NCBI GenBank assembly: GCA_020403265.1
Contig: JADBXZ010000031.1
Location: 1-64,000, forward strand
Length of the DNA: 64,000 nt
Direction of reading: 5' to 3'
From: Bacteroidota bacterium
GTDB lineage: Bacteria > Bacteroidota > Bacteroidia > B-17B0 > Aurantibacillaceae
Shown here: piece by piece, positions 25,524 to 35,385 of the stretch
Position numbering within the stretch: the first letter of the stretch is position 1
Layout: each line of letters opens with the position of its first letter
The notes under the pieces: generated by a model
What the model saw: only the letters and a program-made list of their open reading frames with translations
Databases searched by the model: none
Told to the model about the DNA's origin: nothing
Translations under genes and position numbers: made by a program

Positions 25524-26960
25524 ATGGTTATTAAAAAGTTTACCCTCGTTTTTCTTTTTTATTTTGCATTTATTACCTTAAGCAGGTCGCAAACATATCC
25601 AAGCCAAAACATATCATTAGTTGGCTTCATTGATCCACACAATAATTCTGGCATAGGCACAGATGGCCGAAAATACTCAGGATGTTGGGCATGGCATCAA
25701 TCCACCAAAAACAAAGAATATGCAATCTCGGGCGCAAGTAATGGCGTGTTTTTCATCGACATTTCAAATCCTTCAACTCCAAGTGTTTCAGCGTTTGTTC
25801 CAGGAAAAGCCAACTGCACCTGGCGAGAAATTAAAACATTTGGCACCTATGCTTACATCTCTAGCGATGATTTTGCTCCAAATAAATTTCTAATTGTAGA
25901 CATGCAGTATTTACCAGACAGTGTTCACATTGTGCACAACAATACAAACATATTTGAAAGAGGGCACACGCTATGGATTGATAAGAGCAATCTTTATGTT
26001 GGCTCAACTACCTATACCTCAGGGTTTTCATCAATGAATGTATATAGTTTAGCTACACCTTCAGTACCAACTTTGGTGCGTGAGTTAAGACAAGACTATT
26101 CATTCATTAACCATGTGCACGACATGTATGTACGCAATGATACCGTCTTTGCTTCATGTGGAACACAAGGATTATACATCTTCAAATTACTAAGTAATAA
26201 CACTTTTACGTTGCTAGGCTCTTTTACCGGTTATCAAAGTGCCGGTTATAACCATAGTAGTTTTTTAACTTCTAATGGAAAGTACTTAGTTTTTTGTGAT
26301 GAAGTACCTTCTGCCTTACCTTTTCATATTGCTGATGTGCAGAATTTAAATAACATTCAAATGAAATCATCAACAAAAGCATATCTAAATACCACGCCTC
26401 ATAATCCTTATTTAATTGGCAATGATAAAGCTATTATGTCTTGTTATCAGGATGGTTTGTTGATTTATAATATTTCAAATCCAACTTCACCGGCATTAAC
26501 TGGTTACTTTGATACGCACCCACAAGGTGGGGGTAATGTTGGGAATTATTTTGGCTCAGATTACAGAGGCAACTGGGGCGCACATCCATGGTTACCAAGC
26601 GGACTAATTGTTGCGAATGACATGCAAAATGGCGTTTTTATTTTAAATCCTTCTGCTGCATACAATTCTACAAACTCTGTAAGTTTACCTAACAATACCC
26701 TTTCATTAAAGAAAAATAATAACATTGAATCACTTTTTATGTATCCCAACCCGGCAAATGATAAAATTGCCTTGCAGTTAAATAATTCAGAACAAAATGA
26801 TTTAACTATTTTAGACCTACTTGGAAAAGAAGTTATGCATAAAAGTTACAGTAATGGAATCAATGATTTTATTTCCTTAACTAATTTAGAGGCTGGCACT
26901 TACTTTGTTAACGTGAAAAATAAAAACGGGAACATGACAAAAAAACTTATTATTGAATAA
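25524..26960 (+). CDS. Choice-of-anchor-B secreted protein with T9SS sorting domain (paralogue 1)
   Basis: The ORF opens at TTG 25515, but ATG at 25524 gives a clean signal peptide (MVIKKFTLVFLFYFAFITLS), so 478 residues are annotated. The body carries LVIVD-like propeller repeats of the choice-of-anchor-B family (YSGCWAWHQ, GVFFIDISNPSTP, WREIKTFGTYAYI, RGHTLWID, HVHDMYVRNDTVFASCG, TTPHNPYL). It ends in a T9SS type A domain (YPNPANDKIAL … KKLIIE). The function of the family is unknown; it is a surface or secreted beta-propeller. Two paralogues follow in tandem. Confidence 0.83.
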   Translation: MVIKKFTLVFLFYFAFITLSRSQTYPSQNISLVGFIDPHNNSGIGTDGRKYSGCWAWHQSTKNKEYAISGASNGVFFIDISNPSTPSVSAFVPGKANCTWREIKTFGTYAYISSDDFAPNKFLIVDMQYLPDSVHIVHNNTNIFERGHTLWIDKSNLYVGSTTYTSGFSSMNVYSLATPSVPTLVRELRQDYSFINHVHDMYVRNDTVFASCGTQGLYIFKLLSNNTFTLLGSFTGYQSAGYNHSSFLTSNGKYLVFCDEVPSALPFHIADVQNLNNIQMKSSTKAYLNTTPHNPYLIGNDKAIMSCYQDGLLIYNISNPTSPALTGYFDTHPQGGGNVGNYFGSDYRGNWGAHPWLPSGLIVANDMQNGVFILNPSAAYNSTNSVSLPNNTLSLKKNNNIESLFMYPNPANDKIALQLNNSEQNDLTILDLLGKEVMHKSYSNGINDFISLTNLEAGTYFVNVKNKNGNMTKKLIIE

Positions 26961-26965
26961 TCACA

Positions 26966-28843
26966 ATGAAAAAATCTACTGTATTTGTTATCCTACTTTT
27001 CTTATTTATTAGATTGATTCAAGCGCAAGCTCCTGTATACGCTTCCAATAATTTTACATTAGTTGGTTTAATTAGTCCTGAAACCTTCACCAACTCATAC
27101 GGCGATAAATACTCCGGTTGTTGGGGTTGGTATCAAGCCAATAAAAACAAAGAATATGCCATTGCTGGCAGCGCAAGTGGAACTTATTGGGTAGATGTTA
27201 CGAATCCGGCAACGCCAACAGTTTCTGCATACAAAGCCGGTAAAATAACAACAACTGTTTGGAGAGAAATTAAGACTTACCAAAATTATTGTTACGTGAT
27301 TAGTGATGACGGTGGTCCTAATAGTTTTCAAATATTTGATATGCAATATTTACCGGATAGTGTAAGCAAAGTTTATGATGGTGTTAATTATTTTAGAAGA
27401 GGCCATACTTTGTGGGTAGATGGCAACAAATTGTATGTTGCAGGAATTACCTATAGTAACAATACAACAGGTACAATGAATGTTTATAGCCTGGCTACTC
27501 CCAGCGCTCCAGTATTAATGAGAGCACTTAAAAATGATCATCCGTTTATTACATATGTTCACGACATGCTGCCGGTTGACGATACGGTTTACGCCTCATG
27601 CGGTAACCAAGGCCTATACATCTTTAAATTTAATTCAAGCGCACCAACACCAAGCTTTACACTTCTAAATTCATTAACAAGTTACCCTTCGTCCGGATTT
27701 AACCATAGCACCCAATTAACACCTAATAAAAAAACGTTAATAATGACAGATGAGGTTCCGCCCAAATTAGCCTTTAAAGTTATTAGTGTAAGTAACAACA
27801 CCAATTTAGCAGTGATGGCAACGGCGAAACAATTCTCCAACACAACACCGCACAATCCATTTGTTGCAAGCAACAGTTTATGTTTTATGAGTAGTTATAG
27901 AGACGGTTTACAGTTGTATAATATTTCAAGTGCCGCCTCTCCATCTTTAATTGGTTTTTTTGATACTTTTTATCAAGGCGGAGGGAATAACAATAATTGG
28001 AGTGGTGATGACTATAGCGGCCAATGGGGTTGTTATCCTTATTTTCCGAGTAAAAATGTTTTTGCTTTGGATCAACGTAATGGTATTTTTATGCTAAAAA
28101 GCCACTTGTATCAAAATCCTGTACCTAATTTTAGTATTCCAACCGGCACCTGTGCAGGGGCAGCGCTTACCCCGGTTAATTCGAGCACATCTTCTACAAC
28201 CTACACCTGGAATTTTTCAGGAGGCAATCCCGCAACCTCCACACTTTCCGCACCAACGGTTAGTTACAGTTCACCCGGCGTATACACCATCACTTTAATG
28301 GCTGGGAATAATACAACAACAACTGCTATCCAAACTAAAACAGTTTTTATTTCAGGAGCGAGCATAATAAGTTCCTTCACTAACGCTACTTGCGGAAGTT
28401 GCCCTGATGGTTCTGCTTCTGTTTCAGTAAGCGGAGGGTTGGCACCTTACACATACTCTTGGGCACCTACTGGTGGCACATCAGCCAGCGCAAGCGGACT
28501 TTTACCGGGCTGTTACACCATCAGTGTTAAAGATGCTAACAACTGCACCAGTTCGGTACAAATTTGTCTAAACAATACACCTACTAATCTTAGTAAGCAA
28601 AATTTACAAGACATTCAAGTATTTCCAAACCCTGCAAGCATTGAGCTTTTTTTAAATTTATCCACATTCAATGCTACTGATATAACGGTGAAATTAATCA
28701 ACACTTTAGGTAAAACGGTTTCATCCATAAAGGTGAATAATGGTGCAACAAAAATCCCGGTTTCCAATTTAGCCTCAGGATTTTACGTTATTCACATTCA
28801 AGCCAACAACAACAACTTTTACACTAACTTTATAAAAAATTAA
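26966..28843 (+). CDS. Choice-of-anchor-B protein with PKD and SprB repeats and T9SS domain (paralogue 2)
   Basis: The layout of this 625-residue protein is a signal peptide (VFVILLFLFIRLIQA), a choice-of-anchor-B propeller (~20-375, homologous segment by segment to the neighbours), a PKD domain (~385-460, with YTWNFSGG), a single SprB-type repeat (~467-535, ATCGSCPDGSASVSVSGG with YTYSW), and a T9SS type A domain (~548-625). PKD and SprB modules are adhesion or spacer units on gliding-bacterium surfaces. It starts 5 bases after paralogue 1. The extra modules look like an accretion on a common propeller. Confidence 0.85.
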   Translation: MKKSTVFVILLFLFIRLIQAQAPVYASNNFTLVGLISPETFTNSYGDKYSGCWGWYQANKNKEYAIAGSASGTYWVDVTNPATPTVSAYKAGKITTTVWREIKTYQNYCYVISDDGGPNSFQIFDMQYLPDSVSKVYDGVNYFRRGHTLWVDGNKLYVAGITYSNNTTGTMNVYSLATPSAPVLMRALKNDHPFITYVHDMLPVDDTVYASCGNQGLYIFKFNSSAPTPSFTLLNSLTSYPSSGFNHSTQLTPNKKTLIMTDEVPPKLAFKVISVSNNTNLAVMATAKQFSNTTPHNPFVASNSLCFMSSYRDGLQLYNISSAASPSLIGFFDTFYQGGGNNNNWSGDDYSGQWGCYPYFPSKNVFALDQRNGIFMLKSHLYQNPVPNFSIPTGTCAGAALTPVNSSTSSTTYTWNFSGGNPATSTLSAPTVSYSSPGVYTITLMAGNNTTTTAIQTKTVFISGASIISSFTNATCGSCPDGSASVSVSGGLAPYTYSWAPTGGTSASASGLLPGCYTISVKDANNCTSSVQICLNNTPTNLSKQNLQDIQVFPNPASIELFLNLSTFNATDITVKLINTLGKTVSSIKVNNGATKIPVSNLASGFYVIHIQANNNNFYTNFIKN

Positions 28844-28844
28844 T

Positions 28845-30242
28845 ATGCGTCAATTTTTCTCCATTATTGCTTTCAGTTTAACTTTGTCCGGATTTGCTCA
28901 AGTTTACTCATCATCAAATTTCACATTAGTTGGTCAATCTAATCCGGAGCCAACAGCCAATTCTAGTGGCAATCGTTATTCCGGCTGTTGGGGCTGGACA
29001 CAACCTAACACCAATCGAGAGTATGCAATATTAGGATCACAAACAGGAACCTATTGGGTTGATATTACAAACCCAAGTGCACCTGTAACTTGTACATATG
29101 CTGTTGGCACATCTTCTAATGCAACCTGGCGAGAATTAAAGACTTATCAAAATTATTGTTATGTAATAGCTGATGATGCAGGAGCGCAGGGTTTACAAAT
29201 ATTTGACATGAGTGGATTACCTGCTACTGTAACTAAAGTATATGAAAGTAAGGCTCTTTTCGCCAGAGGGCATGCCTGCTGGATGGATGGAAGTAGATTT
29301 TATGTGAGTGGTGTTACCTATAGCAATAATACGACCAGTGCCATGAACATTTACGACTTGTCTAATCCCACTAATCCTGTTCTTGTTAGAAGTCTTTCAC
29401 AGGATGATCCAACTATCACTTATGTGCATGATATGTTTGTTAGAAATGATACAATATACGCTTCTGCCGGTTACCAAGGCTTACATGTTTATAAAAGAAA
29501 CAGTAATAACAGTTTAACTAAATTAGGTTCATTAACAACTTATCCGGGGAGCGGTTACAACCATAGCAGTGCATTAACACCTAATGGTCAAACACTTGTA
29601 TTTACCGATGAAGTACCGGCTAGTTTACCTGTTAAAGTTGCAAACGTAACTAATCCGTCCAACATCACCATTGATGCTACAACGAATCAATATTCTTTAA
29701 CTACACCTCATAATCCATTTATGCTAACTAACCAATACGTTATTATGAGCAGCTATAAAGATGGTGTTCAGTTATTTGATATCTCTAATCCTGCTGCACC
29801 TTTTGTTGCTGGTTACTTTGACACCTATCCTCAAGGTGGCGCTAATACAGGGAATTACGGAAGTAGTGCTTATAATGGTAACTGGGGCGCTTATCCATTT
29901 TACCCAAGTAAAACTGTTTTTGCATTAGACATGCGAAACGGCGCATTTTATTTAAAGTCAGATTTATTGAGCACCCCTACTAGTTTAAATCAACTTTCTC
30001 AATTAAAAAATCTTACATCTATATTTCCGAATCCAAGCAGTACACACGTTACAATTGAAAACAAAACTTCTCCATTCACTAAAGTAGAAATTTTTGATGC
30101 TTCGGGAAAACTAGTTCATCAAAGCTCTTTTATGCCAACAAATAAAAACGATTTCTATTTGGCTTTAAATAAGGGAATTTATTTTGTTAACGTTTTTAAT
30201 CATCAAGAATTGGTTTCTAAACAAGAACTAATTATTCAGTAA
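28845..30242 (+). CDS. Choice-of-anchor-B secreted protein with T9SS sorting domain (paralogue 3)
   Basis: This 465-residue protein has a signal peptide (FFSIIAFSLTLSGFAQ), the same propeller blocks as its two neighbours (YSGCWGWTQ, YWVDITNPSAP, WRELKTYQNYCYV, RGHACWMDG, YVHDMFVRNDTIYAS, TTPHNPFML) and a T9SS type A domain (IFPNPSSTHVTIE … LIIQ). It begins 1 base after the stop of paralogue 2, so the three are almost certainly one transcript. It lacks the PKD and SprB modules of paralogue 2. Confidence 0.84.
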   Translation: MRQFFSIIAFSLTLSGFAQVYSSSNFTLVGQSNPEPTANSSGNRYSGCWGWTQPNTNREYAILGSQTGTYWVDITNPSAPVTCTYAVGTSSNATWRELKTYQNYCYVIADDAGAQGLQIFDMSGLPATVTKVYESKALFARGHACWMDGSRFYVSGVTYSNNTTSAMNIYDLSNPTNPVLVRSLSQDDPTITYVHDMFVRNDTIYASAGYQGLHVYKRNSNNSLTKLGSLTTYPGSGYNHSSALTPNGQTLVFTDEVPASLPVKVANVTNPSNITIDATTNQYSLTTPHNPFMLTNQYVIMSSYKDGVQLFDISNPAAPFVAGYFDTYPQGGANTGNYGSSAYNGNWGAYPFYPSKTVFALDMRNGAFYLKSDLLSTPTSLNQLSQLKNLTSIFPNPSSTHVTIENKTSPFTKVEIFDASGKLVHQSSFMPTNKNDFYLALNKGIYFVNVFNHQELVSKQELIIQ

Positions 30243-30248
30243 TTTATT

Positions 30249-31418
30249 ATGTTTTCTAAAAGTAGTATTATTGGCGTTATTGGAAGTGGCGCAATGGGTT
30301 CAGGCATTGCTCAAGTGGCTGCAACGGCAAATCATTCTGTGAAAATTTTTGATAGTAATCCATTAGCGCTTTCAAAAGCAGAAAATCAATTAAAAGCCTC
30401 TTTGGCTAAATTGGTTGAGAAACAAAAAATAGATTCAGTTAAAGCCGATCAAACAGTTAACAATATTCAATTTATTAATAATCTAAGCGATTTAAAAGAT
30501 TGTGATCTGATTATTGAAGCGATAGTAGAAAACTTAGCTGTTAAAAAAGATGTTTTTTCTCAGCTCGGGAATATTTGCTCCGACAAATGCGTTTTTGCAT
30601 CCAACACCTCATCACTTTCCATTGCCTCAATTGCTTCTGCATGCAAAGATGCCTCACGTGTGCTTGGCATACATTTTTTTAATCCTGCTACTTTAATGCC
30701 GTTGGTAGAAATTATTCCGGGTATTTCAAGCAACCAAGAAATTGTTTATCAATGCAAACTATTAGTTGATAGTTGGGGCAAACAAACTGTTATCGCTAAA
30801 GACACGCCCGGATTTATTGTAAACCGCGTAGCTCGCCCATTTTATAGTGAAGCATTAAGAATTTACGAAGAAGGCATTGCAGACATCCCAACAATTGACT
30901 GGGCCATGAAAGAAATTGGTGGCTTTAAAATGGGGCCTTTTGAGCTAATGGATTTAATTGGACATGATGTTAATTACATCGTTACTGAAACAGTTTGGAC
31001 ACAATTATATTTTGACCCTAAATTTAAACCGGCACTTAGTCAAAAAAGATTACTGGAAGGCGGCTTGCTGGGAAGAAAAAGCGGGAAAGGTTTTTATGAT
31101 TATGCTGAAAATGCCAAAAATCCTGAGCCTACAAAAAATCTGGATTTAGGAAAATTAATCGTGTCAAGAATTTTAGTGATGTTAATTAATGAGGCAGCAG
31201 ATACATTGTATTTAAAAGTTGCCAACGCATCAGATATTGACTTGGCTATGACCAAAGGCGTTAACTACCCAAAAGGCCTACTTAAATGGGCCGACGAATA
31301 TGGCATACCAAATGTTGTAAAAGAATTAAACGGCCTAAGAGAATTTTACGAAGAAGACAGGTACCGCATGAGTCCCATGCTGAAACAAAAATTCTTGACT
31401 AAGACGACATTTTTTTAA
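30249..31418 (+). CDS. 3-hydroxyacyl-CoA dehydrogenase
   Basis: This 389-residue cytoplasmic enzyme has the N-terminal NAD motif GSGAMGSGIAQVA, SNTSSLSIASIA, and the catalytic region GIHFFNPATLMPLVEIIPG. The first C-terminal 3HCDH domain (DTPGFIVNRVARPF) is followed by a second, shorter copy. It oxidises (S)-3-hydroxyacyl-CoA with NAD+, in beta-oxidation, butyrate-type or phenylacetate pathways. It sits 6 bases after the secreted-protein genes, an odd metabolic neighbour that is probably read from the same transcript. Confidence 0.88.
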   Translation: MFSKSSIIGVIGSGAMGSGIAQVAATANHSVKIFDSNPLALSKAENQLKASLAKLVEKQKIDSVKADQTVNNIQFINNLSDLKDCDLIIEAIVENLAVKKDVFSQLGNICSDKCVFASNTSSLSIASIASACKDASRVLGIHFFNPATLMPLVEIIPGISSNQEIVYQCKLLVDSWGKQTVIAKDTPGFIVNRVARPFYSEALRIYEEGIADIPTIDWAMKEIGGFKMGPFELMDLIGHDVNYIVTETVWTQLYFDPKFKPALSQKRLLEGGLLGRKSGKGFYDYAENAKNPEPTKNLDLGKLIVSRILVMLINEAADTLYLKVANASDIDLAMTKGVNYPKGLLKWADEYGIPNVVKELNGLREFYEEDRYRMSPMLKQKFLTKTTFF

Positions 31419-31445
31419 ATTAAATTTTTCTTTTATAACATTTAT

Positions 31446-31475
31446 TTGGAAATTAAAAATAAATTCCTAATTTCG
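31446..31475 (+). promoter_or_regulatory. Promoter upstream of the subtilisin leader
   Basis: TTG (31446-31448), 19 bases, then TAATTTCG (31468-31475): one mismatch from TANNTTTG with ideal spacing. A start near 31482 would create a leader of about 230 bases that contains the inverted repeats at 31541-31660. Confidence 0.5.
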
Positions 31476-31540
31476 TTTTAAAATGCTAAAATATATTACA
31501 CTTTAAACAATAATTTAAGCGTCACTTAAACGTTCTTCTT

Positions 31541-31660
31541 GTTCAAGAAACTTCGACAATTTCATGATACAAGCAAAGAAGAACAGTAGAAGTTACACGT
31601 TGGAAACGGCGTGTTCTTCTGTCTGTTTATTTTGCTAGGTCTGTCGAAGTACCTTTGAAC
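31541..31660 (+). ncRNA. Structured leader RNA or palindromic element (nested inverted repeats)
   Basis: This 120-base stretch folds back on itself in three nested steps. The outer arms are 31541-31558 (GTTCAAGAAACTTCGACA) and 31642-31660 (TGTCGAAG…CTTTGAAC, one extra base and two mismatches). The middle arms are AGCAAA (31572-31577) and TTTGCT (31631-31636). The inner arms are GAAGAACA (31578-31585) and TGTTCTTC (31612-31619); the ACACG/CGTGT pair inside them overlaps the inner stem and is an alternative. It lies between a promoter-like site and the subtilisin ATG, in a 290-base stretch with no gene. It could be a cis-acting leader, a small RNA or a repeat element; no known RNA family was recognised. 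Confidence 0.5.
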
Positions 31661-31709
31661 TATAAATAGCGGGAGTTCACGCCTAATTAAAAATTTAAAA
31701 ACCAACGTC

Positions 31710-34700
31710 ATGAAATCAAAATCAATTTTAACGACTTTAACAATTATCTCATTCTTTGGGATAAAAAGTCAAACGGCAACAACAGCTACATTTTCGCAAA
31801 CTTATGTTAATTTTCTTAATGAAACCCTAACAGGGCAAACCGACACAGTACCTGTTGCAGCATTGGCTAAAACAACTGGTAATGCATTTATAGTGAGTAG
31901 TAATCAAAAAGTAAGCACTACTCAAAATGATATGAAAACAACGTGCCTAAACGGTAGTGTTGTCGTTCAATGGAACCATCAAAGTAACGCAAATACTAAA
32001 AAAGCATTTAGTACGGCTAACATTATAGATAATGCTGGAAATATTATTGTTGTTGGAAGTACATACTTAAACTCGTTTGCCGGACAGGATATTACAGTAA
32101 TTAAATATGCGCCCGGCGGCGGAACTCCAATTTGGGTTAAATATTATAATGGCCCAGGTAACAGCTATGATGTTGCTACAGCTGTAACCGTAGACGCAAG
32201 TAATAACATCTATGTGACTGGAGCAAGCGTTGGTGGAATTTTTCAACAAGTTGACTACGTCACAATTAAGTTTAATTCAGCTGGAATACAGCAATGGGCG
32301 AGTAGGTACAATTTCAGTAATGGGCTTGATTTACCTGCCAAAATCTGTCTCGATAATGCTAATAATGTAATTGTAAGTGGCAGTAGTGCTTCAAGTTCGT
32401 TTAATAACAACATGGATTTTACAACTGTTAAATACAATTCAATAACCGGTAGTCAAATGCAAGTTCAAAGACAAGTGAATCCAGGTAATGCCAAAGATGT
32501 TGTTATAGCACAAACAAAGGATAATTTTGGAAATTTATATGTAACTGGAAGTACTAGTAGCAACGGTGTGGACTTTGATATTCAAACTATTAAATATGAT
32601 GTTAATATGAATTTAGTATGGTCCAAAACATTCGATGGATTTGGAAAAAGCGATCAGGGCAATGATATTGCAGTTGATGCAAGCGGAAACGTTTATGTAA
32701 CCGGGTATGTTACTCAGCAGAATTTAAGTAAACAGTTAATTATACTTTCATATAATAGTGCAGGAATATTTAGATGGCATAATGAACTCTACGGAAAAGA
32801 TAATCTTGATGCTGAAGGAACAAAAATTTTCTTAAAGAACAGTCAGGAGGTCTTTGTAGGAGGATATTACACCAAAACCAATAACAAGGATATGGTAATT
32901 GCACGTTACAATTCCAATGGATACAGAGAAATGTTCATTGATTACAACGGAGCCTCAAATTTAGATGATGAAGTTTTAGACCTTATTGTGGACGCAAACA
33001 TTATTGTTGCAAATATTAAGTCCAAAACCAGCTTGCTCACAGAATTCAGGACACTTAAATACGAATACAAAGACTTTTTTAGTCAATCTACTAACGATAA
33101 TGTTTCTGGAACAACTATTGCGAATGATATTCTAATCAGATTTGAAAAAAGTGCTTTAAAAATGAACACCATTAATAGCAAGAAAATTGCTTATGGTAAA
33201 CTTCGAGAATTTTTAAAAGATAGTTCTATTAATGACATTGATAACACATTGAAGAAACTTTCATTCGCAGGCAGCTCAAAAGACTTTGATGTGCGAAAAG
33301 TTATTTTTGGATTTACTGAGGAAGATTCTCTAACAAAATCCAGAACAGGTGTAGATATTCGAATACCTGATTTTTATACTGAACTTTTAGTAAGATTACC
33401 AGTAACATTAAATACCAAAATTGTAGCCGACACGCTAACAAATCTTAAACCAATAATAAGATTTGCACAACAAAACTTTGTTTATGAAACATTTTATACG
33501 CCTAACGATCCTACATATCCTAATCAAAGTAGTTTGCAACCAACGACATCATATCCAAATGCACACGTGCACGTCCATCAAGCTTGGAATTTCTCAAAAG
33601 GGCAAAATTATGTTAATGTTGGCGTTTATGATGACGGTTTATTTACACAGACTAATGAATGGAACGGTCGTGTTAATTATCAATTTCAAAATGGCTCTGG
33701 ACTTCCAATTGATCCATTCAATGCAAGTGTTGCAGGTCACGCGTTAGGGGTAACTGGAATATTAGGAGCCAACACTAACAATAGTGATATGGTTTCTGGG
33801 ATAGCAGGCGGAGATGTAACAGCTGGACAATCTGGTGTGGAATTGTCTGATATGAAAATACTTTCAGGTGGCACTCTAATTAACAGTGCATCAATTAAAT
33901 ATGCGTATTTACAGGGTGCTGTTGGAAAATTCAGTTTTACCGGTTATGGAAATGATCTCGGATTTGGATTACATGTTTCTAATCATAGCTACGGAAGACA
34001 TGGTGCATCTTTTCTCCTTGATTATAGCATGATTGAAGGAATAAATTTTCAAAATCAAGCTGGAGTTGCTTTTGTTGCTGCACGCGGTAATTTTGGTGTA
34101 AACTCGTCCGGAGTAATTAGCAATGGCCCGGCTGCCCCTGCCTGTTATAAACCTAATGCAATTATGAATGTAGGCGCCACAGATAATTCTGGTAATCGAT
34201 GCATTGGCCCTGTAGGTACACCTCCAAGTGCATTTGTTCAGGGAGCTAATTTTACATGTCCTCAAAACTTTAGCATAGACTTTATGGCACCTGGCGTTTC
34301 AGACAATGTAAAAAGTACAGTACTTGACCCTGGCATCATTTGGCCAGGAAAAAGTGCTTCCAACCAAAGTAATAGTGTAAGTTGGATTGTTAGTGGTAAT
34401 TTTTCTGGCACCTCAGCGTCTGCGCCTCATGTAGCGGGTACAGCAGCTCTAATGATGAGTCATAGAAATCTTCCAAACTACGATTGGGATAATTTAGTTC
34501 ATGAAGATATTGAAGAAATTATCAAAAGAAATTGTATTGATTTAACAGGGTTTTCATACGGTGCACCAAGTCCATTTAGAAATCAAACTTTAGGCGCAGA
34601 TAGTGCAACCGGCCATGGTAAAATTAATGCAGCAGCGGCTGTTGAAGCTGTGAGTAAACCAAAATACAATATTAGACACATTGACCATAGTCATTACGTT

Positions 34701-35381
34701 TCATCTAGCACTATCAGTGGTTTAACACTTCATACGGCAGGTGCAATAAGATACTGGCAGGGAATTGAAGGGCCGCCTGCGGGGTATTACACTGTTAATA
34801 TTTACAAGAATACTTATAACTATACGTATAATTTCTCCAATGAGATATTATTAGGATATTGGCCAATATACGGCTTAAGCACAGGAGCACAATTGACATA
34901 TAACACGACAGATATTATCCCTCCATTGTCGAGGAATGAAGTAACCATACTAAATGCAAGTTTAACTGGCGCAACACTTGAAACATATTTCTACGAATTT
35001 TTAGGTGGATCTAATTTTAAATATCCGTCGGGTAATTATCAAGGATTCTTTCCAACGAATCCTAAAGCAGTTTTTACATTATATACACTGGCCAGCCCAG
35101 TATCTATTAAAGAATTAGAACCAAATATTAAATACTTTAATGTATTTCCTAACCCGAGTAATGGAATTTACAATTTAGGTCTTTCAAGTCAAAATGCAAC
35201 CAAGTCAACCATTAAAATTAATGACATAACCGGTAAATTAATTTACGAAAGGAATTGGACATTGCAGGAAGGTAATAATGAAACAACTATTAACATCCAA
35301 AATTTTGCCAGCGGAATTTATTTTATTACCTTAGATATTCAGGATAATAAATCATTGGTAAGAAAATTAATTAAAAATTAA
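31710..35381 (+). CDS. S8 (subtilisin) serine peptidase with N-terminal SBBP propeller and T9SS domain
   Basis: This 1223-residue secreted protein has a signal peptide, then SBBP-type beta-propeller repeats (~60-430, for example AVDASGNVYVTGYV). A prodomain-like linker follows, then the subtilisin domain (~600-980) with D641 in NVGVYDDG, H677 in GHALGVTGILGA, and S902 in GTSASAPHVAG. The oxyanion region reads ARGNFGVN. A T9SS type A domain ends the protein (~1139-1223). The usual GHGTHVAG around the catalytic His is replaced by GHALGVTG. Propeller before protease is a less common order. It is likely surface or secreted; the substrate is unknown. Confidence 0.88.
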   Translation: MKSKSILTTLTIISFFGIKSQTATTATFSQTYVNFLNETLTGQTDTVPVAALAKTTGNAFIVSSNQKVSTTQNDMKTTCLNGSVVVQWNHQSNANTKKAFSTANIIDNAGNIIVVGSTYLNSFAGQDITVIKYAPGGGTPIWVKYYNGPGNSYDVATAVTVDASNNIYVTGASVGGIFQQVDYVTIKFNSAGIQQWASRYNFSNGLDLPAKICLDNANNVIVSGSSASSSFNNNMDFTTVKYNSITGSQMQVQRQVNPGNAKDVVIAQTKDNFGNLYVTGSTSSNGVDFDIQTIKYDVNMNLVWSKTFDGFGKSDQGNDIAVDASGNVYVTGYVTQQNLSKQLIILSYNSAGIFRWHNELYGKDNLDAEGTKIFLKNSQEVFVGGYYTKTNNKDMVIARYNSNGYREMFIDYNGASNLDDEVLDLIVDANIIVANIKSKTSLLTEFRTLKYEYKDFFSQSTNDNVSGTTIANDILIRFEKSALKMNTINSKKIAYGKLREFLKDSSINDIDNTLKKLSFAGSSKDFDVRKVIFGFTEEDSLTKSRTGVDIRIPDFYTELLVRLPVTLNTKIVADTLTNLKPIIRFAQQNFVYETFYTPNDPTYPNQSSLQPTTSYPNAHVHVHQAWNFSKGQNYVNVGVYDDGLFTQTNEWNGRVNYQFQNGSGLPIDPFNASVAGHALGVTGILGANTNNSDMVSGIAGGDVTAGQSGVELSDMKILSGGTLINSASIKYAYLQGAVGKFSFTGYGNDLGFGLHVSNHSYGRHGASFLLDYSMIEGINFQNQAGVAFVAARGNFGVNSSGVISNGPAAPACYKPNAIMNVGATDNSGNRCIGPVGTPPSAFVQGANFTCPQNFSIDFMAPGVSDNVKSTVLDPGIIWPGKSASNQSNSVSWIVSGNFSGTSASAPHVAGTAALMMSHRNLPNYDWDNLVHEDIEEIIKRNCIDLTGFSYGAPSPFRNQTLGADSATGHGKINAAAAVEAVSKPKYNIRHIDHSHYVSSSTISGLTLHTAGAIRYWQGIEGPPAGYYTVNIYKNTYNYTYNFSNEILLGYWPIYGLSTGAQLTYNTTDIIPPLSRNEVTILNASLTGATLETYFYEFLGGSNFKYPSGNYQGFFPTNPKAVFTLYTLASPVSIKELEPNIKYFNVFPNPSNGIYNLGLSSQNATKSTIKINDITGKLIYERNWTLQEGNNETTINIQNFASGIYFITLDIQDNKSLVRKLIKN

Positions 35382-35385
35382 AATA

